From: CAVRXT01 sp049644285
GTDB taxonomy: Bacteria > Acidobacteriota > Terriglobia > Acidiferrales > UBA7541
Direction of reading: 5' to 3'
DNA: 64,000 bases
Assembly (NCBI GenBank): GCA_049644285.1
Contig: JBARRP010000243.1
Location: 1-64,000, forward strand
Made by a program: the position numbers and the translations under genes. Each line of letters begins with the position of its first letter. The first letter of the stretch is position 1. The notes under the pieces are model-generated. The model saw only the letters and a program-made list of their open reading frames with translations. It made no database searches and was not told where the DNA came from. Of the stretch, positions 33,930-43,309 are shown piece after piece.

Positions 33930-34853
33930 TCACTGTTGCGGATTGGAAGGCGAGGATGGGCTCGAAGGAGATGAGCCGGAAGGAGCCGATGCGGGCGCCG
34001 GAGCGGCATTCGTATCCTTGGGAGTGCTGAGATAGCCGCTCGCGCGGTCCTTGCTGAGATCGAAGACGACGATTTCGTAGGGAACACGCGTGCCGCGAAC
34101 GTAGAACTGTACCGGCTCGCCGACGGTCTTGTCTTTTTTCTCGATACTCTTGTCATCAGCCACGACATTCATGGTGTAGCGGAATCGCTTCGCATCCACC
34201 TTGCGGAGTGTCAGCTGGATGGGTCCGAGCTTCTGCGGCATCTTGGATTTGGTCAGCTGGAATTCGTAGATGTTGCGCTCGCCAAGGCGCTTTAGTGTCT
34301 CGACCTCTTCGTGGTTGCGGGCAATCAATCCGCTCTGGACGCCCAGGTCGCCGATGGTCGATTGCAATTTGGCTTTGGTCTCTTCGAGGTCTTTCTTGGC
34401 AGCCTCGACGTCGCTCTTGGTCCCGCTCAGCTCGGTAGTTACCTGGCCGAACTTCGTGGAAGTGTCCTGCTGGACCTGGCCGATCTGCGAGCGCAATTGC
34501 TCGTCGCTCTGTTTCTGTTCTTTGCGAATGGTTTGCGAGAGGCCGCGAGCTCGGGCGAGCTCATCCTGCGTGAGTCCCAACTTCTGGGTCGTTACATCCA
34601 GCTCGCCTTTGAGGTCTGCCAGCCGCGAGTTTGTTTTGTCGAGCTGAGCCGCGAGGGCTTGTGCCTGCCGGTTTGCCTTGTCCATCTCGGTGCGCACGAG
34701 CTGCCGCTCCGAATAGCCCGCGTAAAGGAGGTAAGCCACCAGCAGGAAGGCGATTATAAAAAGAATCTGTACCCAGCGAGGAACGGCTGACCCTTGGACA
34801 TGAGCTTCGGATGGTAGATAGCCTTCCGGTCCGGAATTCGGAGTGATGCTCAT
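33930..34853 (-). CDS. Membrane-anchored coiled-coil protein
   Basis: About 307 residues. A short cytoplasmic N-terminus is followed by one membrane helix (WVQILFIIAFLLVAYLLYAG, about residues 27-46). A long coiled coil follows (about 50-200, heptads such as QALAAQLDKTNSRLADLKGE). Then comes a soluble beta-rich domain (FQLTKSKMPQKLGPIQLTLR, KRFRYTMNVVADDKSIEKKD) and a Pro/Ser/Ala tail. ATG 34853 is chosen because GGAGGAAG lies just upstream; an open frame to 34910 has no such site. The role is unknown; an envelope scaffold is likely. Confidence 0.75.
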   Translation of the reverse strand: MSITPNSGPEGYLPSEAHVQGSAVPRWVQILFIIAFLLVAYLLYAGYSERQLVRTEMDKANRQAQALAAQLDKTNSRLADLKGELDVTTQKLGLTQDELARARGLSQTIRKEQKQSDEQLRSQIGQVQQDTSTKFGQVTTELSGTKSDVEAAKKDLEETKAKLQSTIGDLGVQSGLIARNHEEVETLKRLGERNIYEFQLTKSKMPQKLGPIQLTLRKVDAKRFRYTMNVVADDKSIEKKDKTVGEPVQFYVRGTRVPYEIVVFDLSKDRASGYLSTPKDTNAAPAPASAPSGSSPSSPSSPSNPQQ

Positions 34854-34921
34854 TGTGCTTCCTCCAGGCTGGCGGCAGCCCTCTGCGGCACTGCGATTAT
34901 CGCCGAGCAAGGTGAGGTTGT

Positions 34922-35332
34922 CTATCCCCGGCGGGCGCTGGAGTTTCCAGGGCGGCGGGGCCAGCGCGCCTCAATTGTAGTCGTGAGCCCGCCTCGCGGC
35001 GTGAATTCGCCCGTGACGCGGCACCAAACGGGCCGAGCGGCTGCGACGATGTCACGCAGCATGCGGTTCACGGCATTTTCATAAAAAATTCCCAGATTAC
35101 GGTACGCGAGCAGATACATCTTCAACGCCTTCAGCTCGAGGCAAACCTTGGCCGGCTGGTATTGAATGGTGATGGTGCCGTAGTCAGGCAAGCCGGTCTT
35201 CGGGCACACCGACGTATATTCCGGAAAACGAATTGTGATCTGGTAGCCCGGAAAATGATTCGGCCAAGTTTCGAGTCTCGGCAAGCGCGCGTCGATCCCG
35301 GCGCGAGCGTGAGCCGCGGTGTAGTCGGCCAT
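34922..35332 (-). CDS. queF: NADPH-dependent 7-cyano-7-deazaguanine (preQ0) reductase
   Basis: A T-fold enzyme that reduces preQ0 to preQ1 in queuosine biosynthesis. 136 residues, the short (unimodular) QueF type. The nucleophilic Cys is in YTSVCPKTGLPDYGTI (Cys43), the catalytic Asp follows in PDYG (Asp50), and the substrate and NADPH motif CLELKALKMYLLAYRNLG is at about residues 63-80. No other queuosine genes are in the window. It lies 68 bp upstream of the coiled-coil gene on the same strand. Confidence 0.95.
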   Translation of the reverse strand: MADYTAAHARAGIDARLPRLETWPNHFPGYQITIRFPEYTSVCPKTGLPDYGTITIQYQPAKVCLELKALKMYLLAYRNLGIFYENAVNRMLRDIVAAARPVWCRVTGEFTPRGGLTTTIEARWPRRPGNSSARRG

Positions 35333-35542
35333 CGGATCTCCGCCGGTATTCTACACCGCGGAGCCGGATCGTCTCGCTTGCAGGCGATCAAAGGCCAACC
35401 CTGCCAACCACCCGTCGGGCCGACTCCCACCAGAGTCGAGGGACGGACATCGAGTACTGTTAGCGGATTGGGGAACAGCGTAATAGGCTGGGTTGAAAGG
35501 GTAGTACCCCTATGCTAGATTTCGAAATCAGCCCATTTTCGC

Positions 35543-36820
35543 ATGATAAACGACAAAACAGCGACGGCGGAGAAGCCCAAGATTAATCGTGTCGAGGTGT
35601 ACTGGCATACGGTCACATACAAGACCGTGGCGCTGTATTGCGTGGTAGTCGCGGCGATCATTTTCGCCACGGTGTATCTGATCTTCCCTGAGACCTCGAG
35701 CAACGCCTTGCAGCGCCTTTCGGATTCGGTGATGCGGCGGAACACCGCGGCGGGGGTGATTTCGGCGAAGCAGGCGCGCTTCGTCAACCTGGACGGCAAA
35801 GTGCAGGTGAAAAAGGTGGATTCGGTGCAGTGGACGAGCGCCGATTATCAGATGCAGCTCGATAAGGGCGACTTGATCCAGACGGGGCCCGAGGGAGTGG
35901 CGCGCGTCGCGTTCGCCGACGGGACCACGTACACGGTGAAGGGCGACACGCTCGTTACGGTGGAAGAGAATTTGGTGGCGCAGGACGCGCCGACGCGGGT
36001 TGGCGTGCACATCAGCTCGGGCGCGGTGGATTTGGCGACGCCGACCTGGGGTGTGCCGGGGTCGAAGGCAGATATTTCGTTTGAAAATGCGGTGGCGTCG
36101 CTGCGCGAAAACAGCCGCGCGGCGGTGCGCAGCAATCCGAATACGAAACAGCAGGAAATCACCGTGGCCTCCGGAGGCGCGGAACTGAGCCGCGGCGGCG
36201 AGCACGTGGAAGTGAGCCAGTGGGAGAAAGTATCGTTTCCCACCGGCGGCGCGATGACCAAGACCGAAGTGCTGGCGCCGCCGGCGCTGCTTGAGCCGCT
36301 CAACCTTCAGCCGATCATCCTCGCCGATCCGAAACACGACCCGATTCACTTTTCGTGGAGGCCGGCAAACACGGCCAAGATGTACGTCTTTCAGGTGAGC
36401 AACACGGCCATGTTCACGCAGGTGGTGATGGAACGGAAGACGCCGAACAGCTCGATCGATATCACCGGACTCGATCCCGGGGAATATTTCTGGAAAGTGC
36501 GGGCGATTGACGCAGGGAACGCATCAAGCGATCTCAGCGACCCGTACAAGTTCACGCTGGTGGCGCAGGGCAAAGAGCGGGAAATGCTGCTGGAAGTGGA
36601 CGACACCGTGTTGCATGGCAACGTTGTCGAAGTCAGCGGCCGCACCGAAGCCGGCGCCGCGCTGATCATCAACGGGCAACAGGTAGCCGATATCCGGCAG
36701 GACGGCAAATTCCATTACTTCACCGAGCCGATGGCGCGGGGGGACCATACGCTGGTCATTACCGGCCAAAACCGCCGAGGAGGGACGGCAATCAAGCATA
36801 TCGACATTGTGATTCCGTAA
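35543..36820 (+). CDS. FecR-domain membrane protein next to mreB
   Basis: 425 residues. A membrane helix (TVALYCVVVAAIIFATVYLI, about residues 28-47) is followed by a FecR-type beta domain (LDKGDLIQTGPEGVARVAFA; VHISSGAVDLATPTWGVPGS), then Ig/fibronectin-like domains (IHFSWRPANTAKMYVFQVSN; ITGLDPGEYFWKVRAIDAGN) and a final beta-sandwich. No FecI sigma factor or TonB receptor is near, so it is not a classical FecR regulator. It is more likely a periplasmic cell-wall or envelope protein. Sixty-three bp before mreB, it is probably part of the rod-shape transcript. Confidence 0.82.
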   Translation: MINDKTATAEKPKINRVEVYWHTVTYKTVALYCVVVAAIIFATVYLIFPETSSNALQRLSDSVMRRNTAAGVISAKQARFVNLDGKVQVKKVDSVQWTSADYQMQLDKGDLIQTGPEGVARVAFADGTTYTVKGDTLVTVEENLVAQDAPTRVGVHISSGAVDLATPTWGVPGSKADISFENAVASLRENSRAAVRSNPNTKQQEITVASGGAELSRGGEHVEVSQWEKVSFPTGGAMTKTEVLAPPALLEPLNLQPIILADPKHDPIHFSWRPANTAKMYVFQVSNTAMFTQVVMERKTPNSSIDITGLDPGEYFWKVRAIDAGNASSDLSDPYKFTLVAQGKEREMLLEVDDTVLHGNVVEVSGRTEAGAALIINGQQVADIRQDGKFHYFTEPMARGDHTLVITGQNRRGGTAIKHIDIVIP

Positions 36821-36883
36821 AATGCGAGCGAAAGCGCGCCGCTGAAATGAGGGGGACGGGGAGTCCTACCGGGGAAGGATGAC

Positions 36884-37924
36884 GTGACAAAAAACGGTTA
36901 CAGCATGAGGTCGGTGTTCAGCCTGTTTTCTTCCGATCTCGCCATCGATTTGGGCACCGCCAACACACTGGTGTACGCGCGGGGCAAGGGAATTGTGGTG
37001 AATGAGCCTTCGATCGTGGCCATCAACAAGAATACGAATGAAGTGGTGGCGGTGGGCCGCGAAGCGAAAGAAATGCTGGGCCGGACGCCGGGCAACGTGG
37101 TGGCCATCAAGCCGATGAAGGACGGCGTGATCGCCGACTTCAAAGTAACGGAAAAGATGCTCACCTACTTCATCCAGAAGGCGCACAACCGCCGCGTCCT
37201 GGTCCATCCTCGGATTGTGATTGGAGTGCCGAGCGAAATTACACCGGTGGAAAAGCGCGCGGTGCAGGATTCGGCGTATCGCGCGCGGGCCAGCGAAGTC
37301 TATCTGGTGGAGCAGGCCATGGCGGCGGCCATCGGCGCGGGCCTGCCGATCGAAGAGCCTTCGGGGAACATGGTGGTGGATATCGGGGGCGGCACCACCG
37401 ACATCGCGGTGATTTCGATGAGCGGCATCGTCTATTCGCGGTCGGTGCGCGTGGCGGGAAACGAAATGGACGAGGCAGTGATGCATTACCTGAAGCGAAA
37501 ATACAATTTGCTGGTTGGCGAGCGCACCGCTGAAGGTATCAAGATCGAAATCGGCTCCGCTTATCCGCTGGAAAAACCGCTGACTCTCGAGGTGAAAGGC
37601 CGGAACCTGATCGAAGGCGTGCCGCGCACGGTGACCATTGACGATAGCGAGATCCGCGAGGCGCTTTCCGAGTGCGTGGCAACGATTCTGAACGCCATTC
37701 GTGTCGCACTCGAACGCACACCTCCAGAGCTTTCCGCCGACATCAGCGACCGCGGGATCGTGCTAACGGGCGGCGGCGCGTTGCTGAAGAATCTGGATAA
37801 GCGCATCCGCGAAGAGACGGGCTTGCCCGTGTCCATCGCGGACGACCCGCTGGCATCGGTGGTGCTGGGCACGGGGAAGATGCTGAGCGATTTCCGATTG
37901 CTGCGGCTCGTGTCCATTGATTGA
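36884..37924 (+). CDS. mreB: Rod-shape protein MreB
   Basis: Bacterial actin that steers side-wall peptidoglycan synthesis. 346 residues, normal length. Phosphate 1 loop AIDLGTANTLVYARGKGIVV, phosphate 2 motif VVDIGGGTTDIAVISMSGIV and the adenosine motif GIVLTGGGALLKNLDKRI are intact. The start is a GTG at 36884 with GGAAGG upstream, giving a longer N-terminus (MTKNGYSMRS) than the usual one; the internal ATG at 36905 is a second possibility. First of mreBCD. Confidence 0.97.
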   Translation: MTKNGYSMRSVFSLFSSDLAIDLGTANTLVYARGKGIVVNEPSIVAINKNTNEVVAVGREAKEMLGRTPGNVVAIKPMKDGVIADFKVTEKMLTYFIQKAHNRRVLVHPRIVIGVPSEITPVEKRAVQDSAYRARASEVYLVEQAMAAAIGAGLPIEEPSGNMVVDIGGGTTDIAVISMSGIVYSRSVRVAGNEMDEAVMHYLKRKYNLLVGERTAEGIKIEIGSAYPLEKPLTLEVKGRNLIEGVPRTVTIDDSEIREALSECVATILNAIRVALERTPPELSADISDRGIVLTGGGALLKNLDKRIREETGLPVSIADDPLASVVLGTGKMLSDFRLLRLVSID

Positions 37925-37976
37925 CGCGAGGGCTTGCAGCCCGGTCTTCAGCCCCGGCGAACTTGTTCGGAAGACC

Positions 37977-38011
37977 CCTGCCTCGGAAGAGGCAGGCTAC
38001 AACGCCGGCGG
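37977..38011 (-). repeat. REP-like palindrome, short type, in the mreB-mreC gap
   Basis: CCTGCCTC (37977-37984) and GAGGCAGG (37989-37996) pair over 4 nt, followed by CTAC (37997-38000; GTAG on the minus strand) and AACGCCGGCG. The CTACAACGCCGGCG tail is shared exactly with the element at 61810-61843. It sits in the 148-bp gap inside the mre operon. Confidence 0.75.
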
Positions 38012-38072
38012 ATCCAGTCGCGAGCGAAGACCCGAATCAGGATTGCAGCTGCTAGCCTCGAGCTTCTAGAAC

Positions 38073-38966
38073 ATGCTTGAAATCACATCGCGCCAACGGC
38101 CGGTAACTCTCCTCGCCATCGTCGTTGCCGCGCAAATACTGCTGCTGGCGTTTCAGATCAAGCGCGAACACGATGTACGGTTAGTGCGTTACTGGGCGGT
38201 TCAGCTGCTGACCCCGCTTCAGCGCGCCGGCACCTGGGTAATCTCCGGGACGCGCGGCAACTGGCAGCACTACGTCGATCTACGGCATACGCGCGAGGAG
38301 GACGACCACCTCCGCTCGGAACTCGGCAGGTTGCAACTCCGCAATCGTGAACTCGAAAGCCATGCCGCCGAGGCCCAACGGCTGGTAGTCCTCTTGGGTT
38401 TCCGCGAGGCGCATCCGGAGGCGCCGATGCTGCCCGCGCAAGTGATCGGCGCGAATGCGGACGCTTCGGGCCGCACGATCTTCATCAACCGCGGCGAACA
38501 CGACCACCTGCGGCGCAATCTCGCGGTGGTCACTCCGGATGGCGTCGTCGGCAAGATTGTCGAAGTCTATCCCAGCACTTCCCAGGTGCTTCTGCTTACC
38601 GACCGCGAAAGCGGGGTAGGGGCGCTTTTTGCGGAGACGCGAACGCATGGGGTGGTGAAGGGCACGAGCGAGCCACTCGTTCACATGGAATACGTGATCA
38701 ACGACGAAAAGGTGCATCCAGGCGAAGAGGTCCTGACGTCGGGCGAGGACCGGATTTTTCCGAAGGATTTGCCGATCGGCACAGTGGAGCTCGCCAAGCC
38801 GGGGAATCCGTTCCAACAGATCTTTCTACGGCCGGCGGCGCGGCTCGATCGCCTGGAAGAGGTGCTGGTGCTGCTCACCAGCCAGGAGTTGAATCCGAAG
38901 AAAGAAGCGGAGGCGGCGAGCGCGGCAAGTCCGAGCGCGAACAAGTCGCCGCTGCCGCAGCGGTGA
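38073..38966 (+). CDS. mreC: Rod-shape protein MreC
   Basis: Membrane-anchored periplasmic scaffold that links MreB filaments to PBP2-RodA. 297 residues. A short N-terminus is followed by one helix (LLAIVVAAQILLLAFQI, about residues 10-26), a coiled coil (LRSELGRLQLRNRELESHAA, about 79-98) and the double beta-barrel (VTPDGVVGKIVEVYPSTSQV; LPIGTVELAKPGNPFQQIFL). An Ala/Ser/Lys tail follows. The gap after mreB is 148 bp and holds a REP-like hairpin; mreD starts 1 bp after its stop. Confidence 0.95.
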   Translation: MLEITSRQRPVTLLAIVVAAQILLLAFQIKREHDVRLVRYWAVQLLTPLQRAGTWVISGTRGNWQHYVDLRHTREEDDHLRSELGRLQLRNRELESHAAEAQRLVVLLGFREAHPEAPMLPAQVIGANADASGRTIFINRGEHDHLRRNLAVVTPDGVVGKIVEVYPSTSQVLLLTDRESGVGALFAETRTHGVVKGTSEPLVHMEYVINDEKVHPGEEVLTSGEDRIFPKDLPIGTVELAKPGNPFQQIFLRPAARLDRLEEVLVLLTSQELNPKKEAEAASAASPSANKSPLPQR

Positions 38967-38967
38967 G

Positions 38968-39495
38968 ATGAACTACGCGATGAGCGCGCGAGCCCAGGCC
39001 GAACCGAACATAGAAGTCCACAAGTTTTATGGCGGCGCCATCACCGTGGTGGCATTCCTGGCACTGGTGCTGCAGGCGTTCTTGAACAAGTACGGGGCTT
39101 GGGCAGGATTTGTCGAGCTACCGCTGCTGGTCACGATTTATTTCGGGCTGAGCCGGAGGAACCCGGCCACGGGGCTATTGTTGGGCACGACGATCGGCGT
39201 GCTTCAAGATGCGGTCAGCCATGCGCCGATCGGCTTGTACGGGCTCGCGAAAACGTGTGTCGGATATGTCGCTTCGTCGATTGGCGCACGGATCGACACC
39301 GAACATCCGCTTGCCCGTGCGGCGCTGGTGTTTCTGTTTTTCCACTTGCATCAGATCGTGCTGACCGCCATCGAACGAGTGCTGCTGGGCCATCCCGCGC
39401 CGTTCTTCAATTCCAAGCTGCTCATCGCGGCATTGGTCAATGCCGGCGTGGCGCTGGTGCTGTTTCCTGTTCTCGATCGCCTGCGCAAACCGTAA
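38968..39495 (+). CDS. mreD: Rod-shape protein MreD
   Basis: 175-residue integral membrane protein with about five helices, including LPLLVTIYFGLSRRNPATGL and TTIGVLQDAVSHAPIGLYGL; the latter is the conserved MreD block. It starts one base after mreC, so it is translationally coupled. In normal operons mrdA (PBP2) comes next; here a 3.7-kb stretch with a decayed antisense gene intervenes. Confidence 0.9.
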   Translation: MNYAMSARAQAEPNIEVHKFYGGAITVVAFLALVLQAFLNKYGAWAGFVELPLLVTIYFGLSRRNPATGLLLGTTIGVLQDAVSHAPIGLYGLAKTCVGYVASSIGARIDTEHPLARAALVFLFFHLHQIVLTAIERVLLGHPAPFFNSKLLIAALVNAGVALVLFPVLDRLRKP

Positions 39496-39558
39496 TGGTT
39501 TTGGTCGTTCGTTAAAGCCGTCGGGCCACCCGCGACTCTGCACATCCCGCGTTCAAGC

Positions 39559-39581
39559 GGGCACGACATGTCGTGCCCTAC
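39559..39581 (-). repeat. REP-like perfect palindrome
   Basis: GGGCACGACATGTCGTGCCC (39559-39578) is a perfect 20-bp palindrome followed by TAC, giving GTAG at the foot on the minus strand. It lies between mreD and the decayed antisense gene. Confidence 0.75.
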
Positions 39582-39619
39582 CAAAACCGCCAGCGATGGT
39601 TCGCTGTAGCCTCCCCGAG

Positions 39620-42600
39620 CTACTGCGTAGTCAGCTTGATGTAGTCGAACGCCTGCGTGAAGGCGCTGCTGGCAGCGTTCTTGCCGGTCGTCGTGAATGT
39701 GAACGGCTGGTTGCCAGCCGCAAGCGAGACCGTGCCGAGGTCGAACTCCTGCCAAACGTCGCTGGCGGAGTATTCGTCTTCGGCCGGGCCAACGTTGTTG
39801 CCGTTGATGGAGAGCTGAACGATCCCGCGCGAGTTGTGCCGCTTGGTAGCAACCTTGACCTCGTACACACTCGCCGTCGGGATATTGAGCGTAATTGTGA
39901 CGTTATCCCCGGCTTTGGTCGCGTCAAGAGTCGTCCCTGACCCATCGGTGAAGCCAGACCACGCGAAGACGCGATAGGTTGGGCCCGAGCTCTTGCTGGC
40001 GTTGAAGAGAGCCGAGGATTCGGTCTCATACTGAATGGGATTCTTCGTTCCGGTCGGGGTCCCGGGCGTATAGGTCCAGGAGATGATTTCCTGAGTTGCG
40101 GTCGCGCCTCCGGTGCCAGCGGTGAAGCCGACGAAGGCGGTGTTGCCACCAACGACCGAGGGAATGTTGACCGCTGCCGAAGTAGCGAAGCTCTTCCCGG
40201 CGGTGGGATCGGTGACTGTCCAGTTGAGCGTCGTGCCGTTGTAGGTCATGTGCACGTTCATGGCGTCGCCGCTGTGGAGATTGACACCCGAGGCGGTCAT
40301 GTCGGAAGCCGGCGTGGTGGGCGAGACGCCGTTGGTGTACCAGCCGGTCGAGTCGGTGCCTTCGCCGGCGTTGTTGAAGAGGTCGAACTTCACGGCGATA
40401 CTCTTGCCAATCGGGGTACCTGCTGGAGGCGTGCCGCCGGGTGTGTCGGGGCCGTAGCCGAGACCGCCACCCGAGGGTCCGACGACATTCGCCGCATTGC
40501 CCTGGATCGTGAACGTAAAGCCGTCGGCATTCGGATTAGTAAGCTGGAAGCTGAAGTTGTTGGTAAAGGATTGCACGTTGATCGGCGCGTTGAAGAATGC
40601 ACTGCGGGCTTCTGTGCCACCGCCATCGGTCAAGCGCAGACGAGTTCCGTTGATGGTGGCACCGCCATTCAGGGTGAGAGTGGTTTCACCGGCGAAGCCG
40701 GTACCAAAGTTGATGCTCCCAGGCTACGAAGAGCTGGCCATGGGGCTGTTTGTAAAGCCGCTGGCGCTGGCCATCGCTTTTACCGTTGCCGAGGAAGCGA
40801 GAGTAAACGAGCCGCCAGACGTGATCGCTGTTCCGTGCGAGCCAGGCACCGGAGCGGTGCCATCGGTGGTGTAGGTGATTGTCGCGTTGGCCGTCGTATC
40901 CGTGACTGTGACGGTGACCGAGTTTGTGTACGTGCCGGGGGCAGGGCTAATTACCGGGGTGGCCGCCTGCGGCGTCTGGTTCGCGCCGGAGACATAGGTC
41001 CAGTCGATAACTTCCTGAATGGCGGTGAGGCCGCCCGTGCCGCCGGTGAACCCGGCGAAGGCGGTCGAGCCGCCGACGGTCGATGGAATGTTGACCTGCC
41101 AGGTGTGCGAGAAGGTGTTTTGCGTGGATGTGTCGGTGATGGTCATGGCCAGGTTCGAGCCGTCGTAGGACATGTGAACTTGGAAAATGTCACCGCTGTG
41201 GAGGTCGATGCCGCTGCCAGTCATGTCCACGAACGGCGTGGTGGGTGAAGCACCGCTGGTATAGAGGCCCGTGGAATCGGCGCCTTCGCCGGCATTGTTG
41301 AAGAGATCGAATTTGACCGCGACACTGTTCGGAATTCCAGGGGCGCCGGTGGGCGTATCGGGGCCGTATCCGAGGCCGCCGCCGCTCGGGCCGAGCGCGC
41401 CGGGTGTGGCGCCGCCGTGAATGGCGAAGGTGAAGCCGTCCGCGCTTGGACTTGTGAGCTGGAAGAGGAAGTCGGTGGTGAAGGACTGCACATTCACGGA
41501 ATTCGTGAAGAAGGCGCTGCCAGCTTCGTTCGTTGTGGCGGTGTCTGTCAAGCGTAACCGGGAATTGAAGATGCTGGCGCTGCCGCTGAGAGTCAGGCCG
41601 GTCGAAGTCATCCCCGATGAATAATTGATGGATGAGATCGCATTCGGCTGGATGGTGTAGGTCGCTGTGGCGATGCCGCTCTGTGCGGCTCCGTTGGCGA
41701 CCGCCGCGGCTTTCACGATGGTTGTGGAAGTCAATGTGAACGCGCCCGTGTAATGCGTTCCGTGAGTCGGTGAGGCCGCGGAGGGGTTGCTGCCGTCGGT
41801 GGTGTAGTAGATGACGGCGCCGGAAGTGCCATCGGTGATGGTGACTTGCACGGACGATGTGACGGATTCCGATCCGGGACTGATTGCGGGGGTTGGCGTC
41901 GTCGGAGTGCCACCGCTCAGCAGACCGTACACATCGACTTCGGTAGAGGTGCCGATAAAAACCTTTCCATTGGCAATGCGGGGCACACTGAATTTGACAG
42001 CGTTGCCGGCTCGATCGCGGTTGCTCGCACCCTGCGTGCTGTTCCAGAGTTCGCGGGAAACATTGGTGGCGTCGTGTGCATGCAAGACCGCTGGACCCGG
42101 GCCTGGTCCTGGCGAGCCGTACTGGCTGCTATCGATGGACCAGACGATGCCGTTCGAAGTTCCGTTCGCTGAAATACTGGGAGTCGCACCGGGAAAACCG
42201 TAAGAGCCTGTCGAGCTCGTGATGTGAGTGAAATCGAGGAGGCCATTGCTGAGCGGGATGGACTTGAGAACGTCGCCACTGCCCCACCAGTAGGTTGTGT
42301 TGTTCCAGTAGGCGGGCATGCTCCACATCCCGCCGACCTGGCCGGAGCCCGATTCTTGAACAATCTGCGGATCATTGCTGCAGCCCGAGCAGAAAGGCTC
42401 CTCCTGACTGGTATTTGCAGGATTGGTGGTCAGCTTATCGCGGTCGACAAGATAAATCCTTCCCTCTTTGCCCGCTTGTACGAGCACATGTGGGTGATTT
42501 CCCGGCTGATCGGGCAGCAGCAAGACTCCGCCCGATCCGAGATCGGTATCGGCGCCGTTCAGGGTATTCTGGTTGAAGGGAGTGAAGTAATCCGCCAGTG

Positions 42601-43050
42601 ACAACGTTCCATTGCTGAAGTTGAATTTCAGGATGCTGTCGCCCAATTCCAGCGGGCTGCCCTGGCTGAAAGTCCCGTTCCCGGTGGCTGCGTAGATATT
42701 TCCGTTCGCATCCGCCGCGAGTCCCGCACCGGACATCCCCCACCGAGGCCACCGTTCGGAGTGGTGACAAATACGCCCTTTTGGGCGAAGGTCGCCGCAT
42801 CGTAAGCGAACGCCAGCCGTGATAGGGAAAGGAATCGCAGTGGGAGGCGTAGGCAAGGAAGATCGTCCCATTCATCAACAGAAGGCCCGGGCGATTGAGG
42901 TGATGCAGGGCCAGGTTGTTGGAGTCGAATACCAATTGGCTATTGGAGTTGCCATCGCCGACTCCACTGACGGTGGCCTTGATCTGGATGGGGCCTGGAG
43001 ATTTTTCGTTGCCGGTGGCGATGTCGAGGGCGTGAAGGCGGTGGAAATAG
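39620..43050 (-). pseudogene. Decayed PQQ-like propeller/L-type lectin/CBM multidomain protein
   Basis: A large secreted protein gene lying antisense inside the rod-shape operon, broken in at least four ways. (1) Its 5' end (signal peptide and first propeller part) is missing; homology starts near 43050 with YFHRLHALDIATGNE. (2) One base is missing near 42808-42813 (PYHGW then FAYDAATFAQKG). (3) One base is missing in the C-run 42737-42741 (TPNGGLGG then MSGAGLAADANGN). (4) An in-frame TAG lies at 40724-40726, after which the same frame continues with GSINFGTGFAGETTLTLNGG. Domains in order are PQQ-like propeller, chitobiase-type repeat, lectin module, chitobiase repeat, second lectin module and a CBM-like domain (to 39620). 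The lectin modules are a clear internal duplication (NVQSFTTDFLFQL and NVQSFTNNFSFQL). Intact relatives would be extracellular sugar-binding proteins. Confidence 0.85.
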
Positions 43051-43309
43051 TTCCCAAGGTGGGGCGTAAAATATCACTCTACTTAGCGGTTTCAACTGAA
43101 ATTCTGGAATTCTTGATGTGCGTGGTCAGCGTCACACTGTCCGGAAGTACTGCGATCGATAGGCCTACTAGCATCGCGTTGACCGACTGGGCAAGCCCGC
43201 TTGCGCGTGCAATTTGCCGGTGATAGCTTTAGGGTCTCTTCGGCAGCTGTGGCGTTTCTGGCCGCCGATCGCTTCAGGCCCGGGAAAGACCCGCCGGCTA
43301 GGAGTTCCG

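Noticed and set aside
35543..36820. FecR gene as part of a FecI-FecR iron-signalling system.
   Set aside because: No ECF sigma factor or TonB receptor gene lies nearby; the context is the cell-shape locus.
40250..41248. A 332-residue plus-strand frame inside the lectin pseudogene.
   Set aside because: It is the reverse frame of the duplicated lectin repeats; its own protein is a Gly/Arg/Val-rich shadow.
42435..42935. A separate 166-residue minus-strand gene upstream of the lectin gene.
   Set aside because: Its start reads as the continuation of the same propeller (VFDSNNLALHHLNRPGLLLM), so it is a frameshifted part of one pseudogene, not a separate gene.
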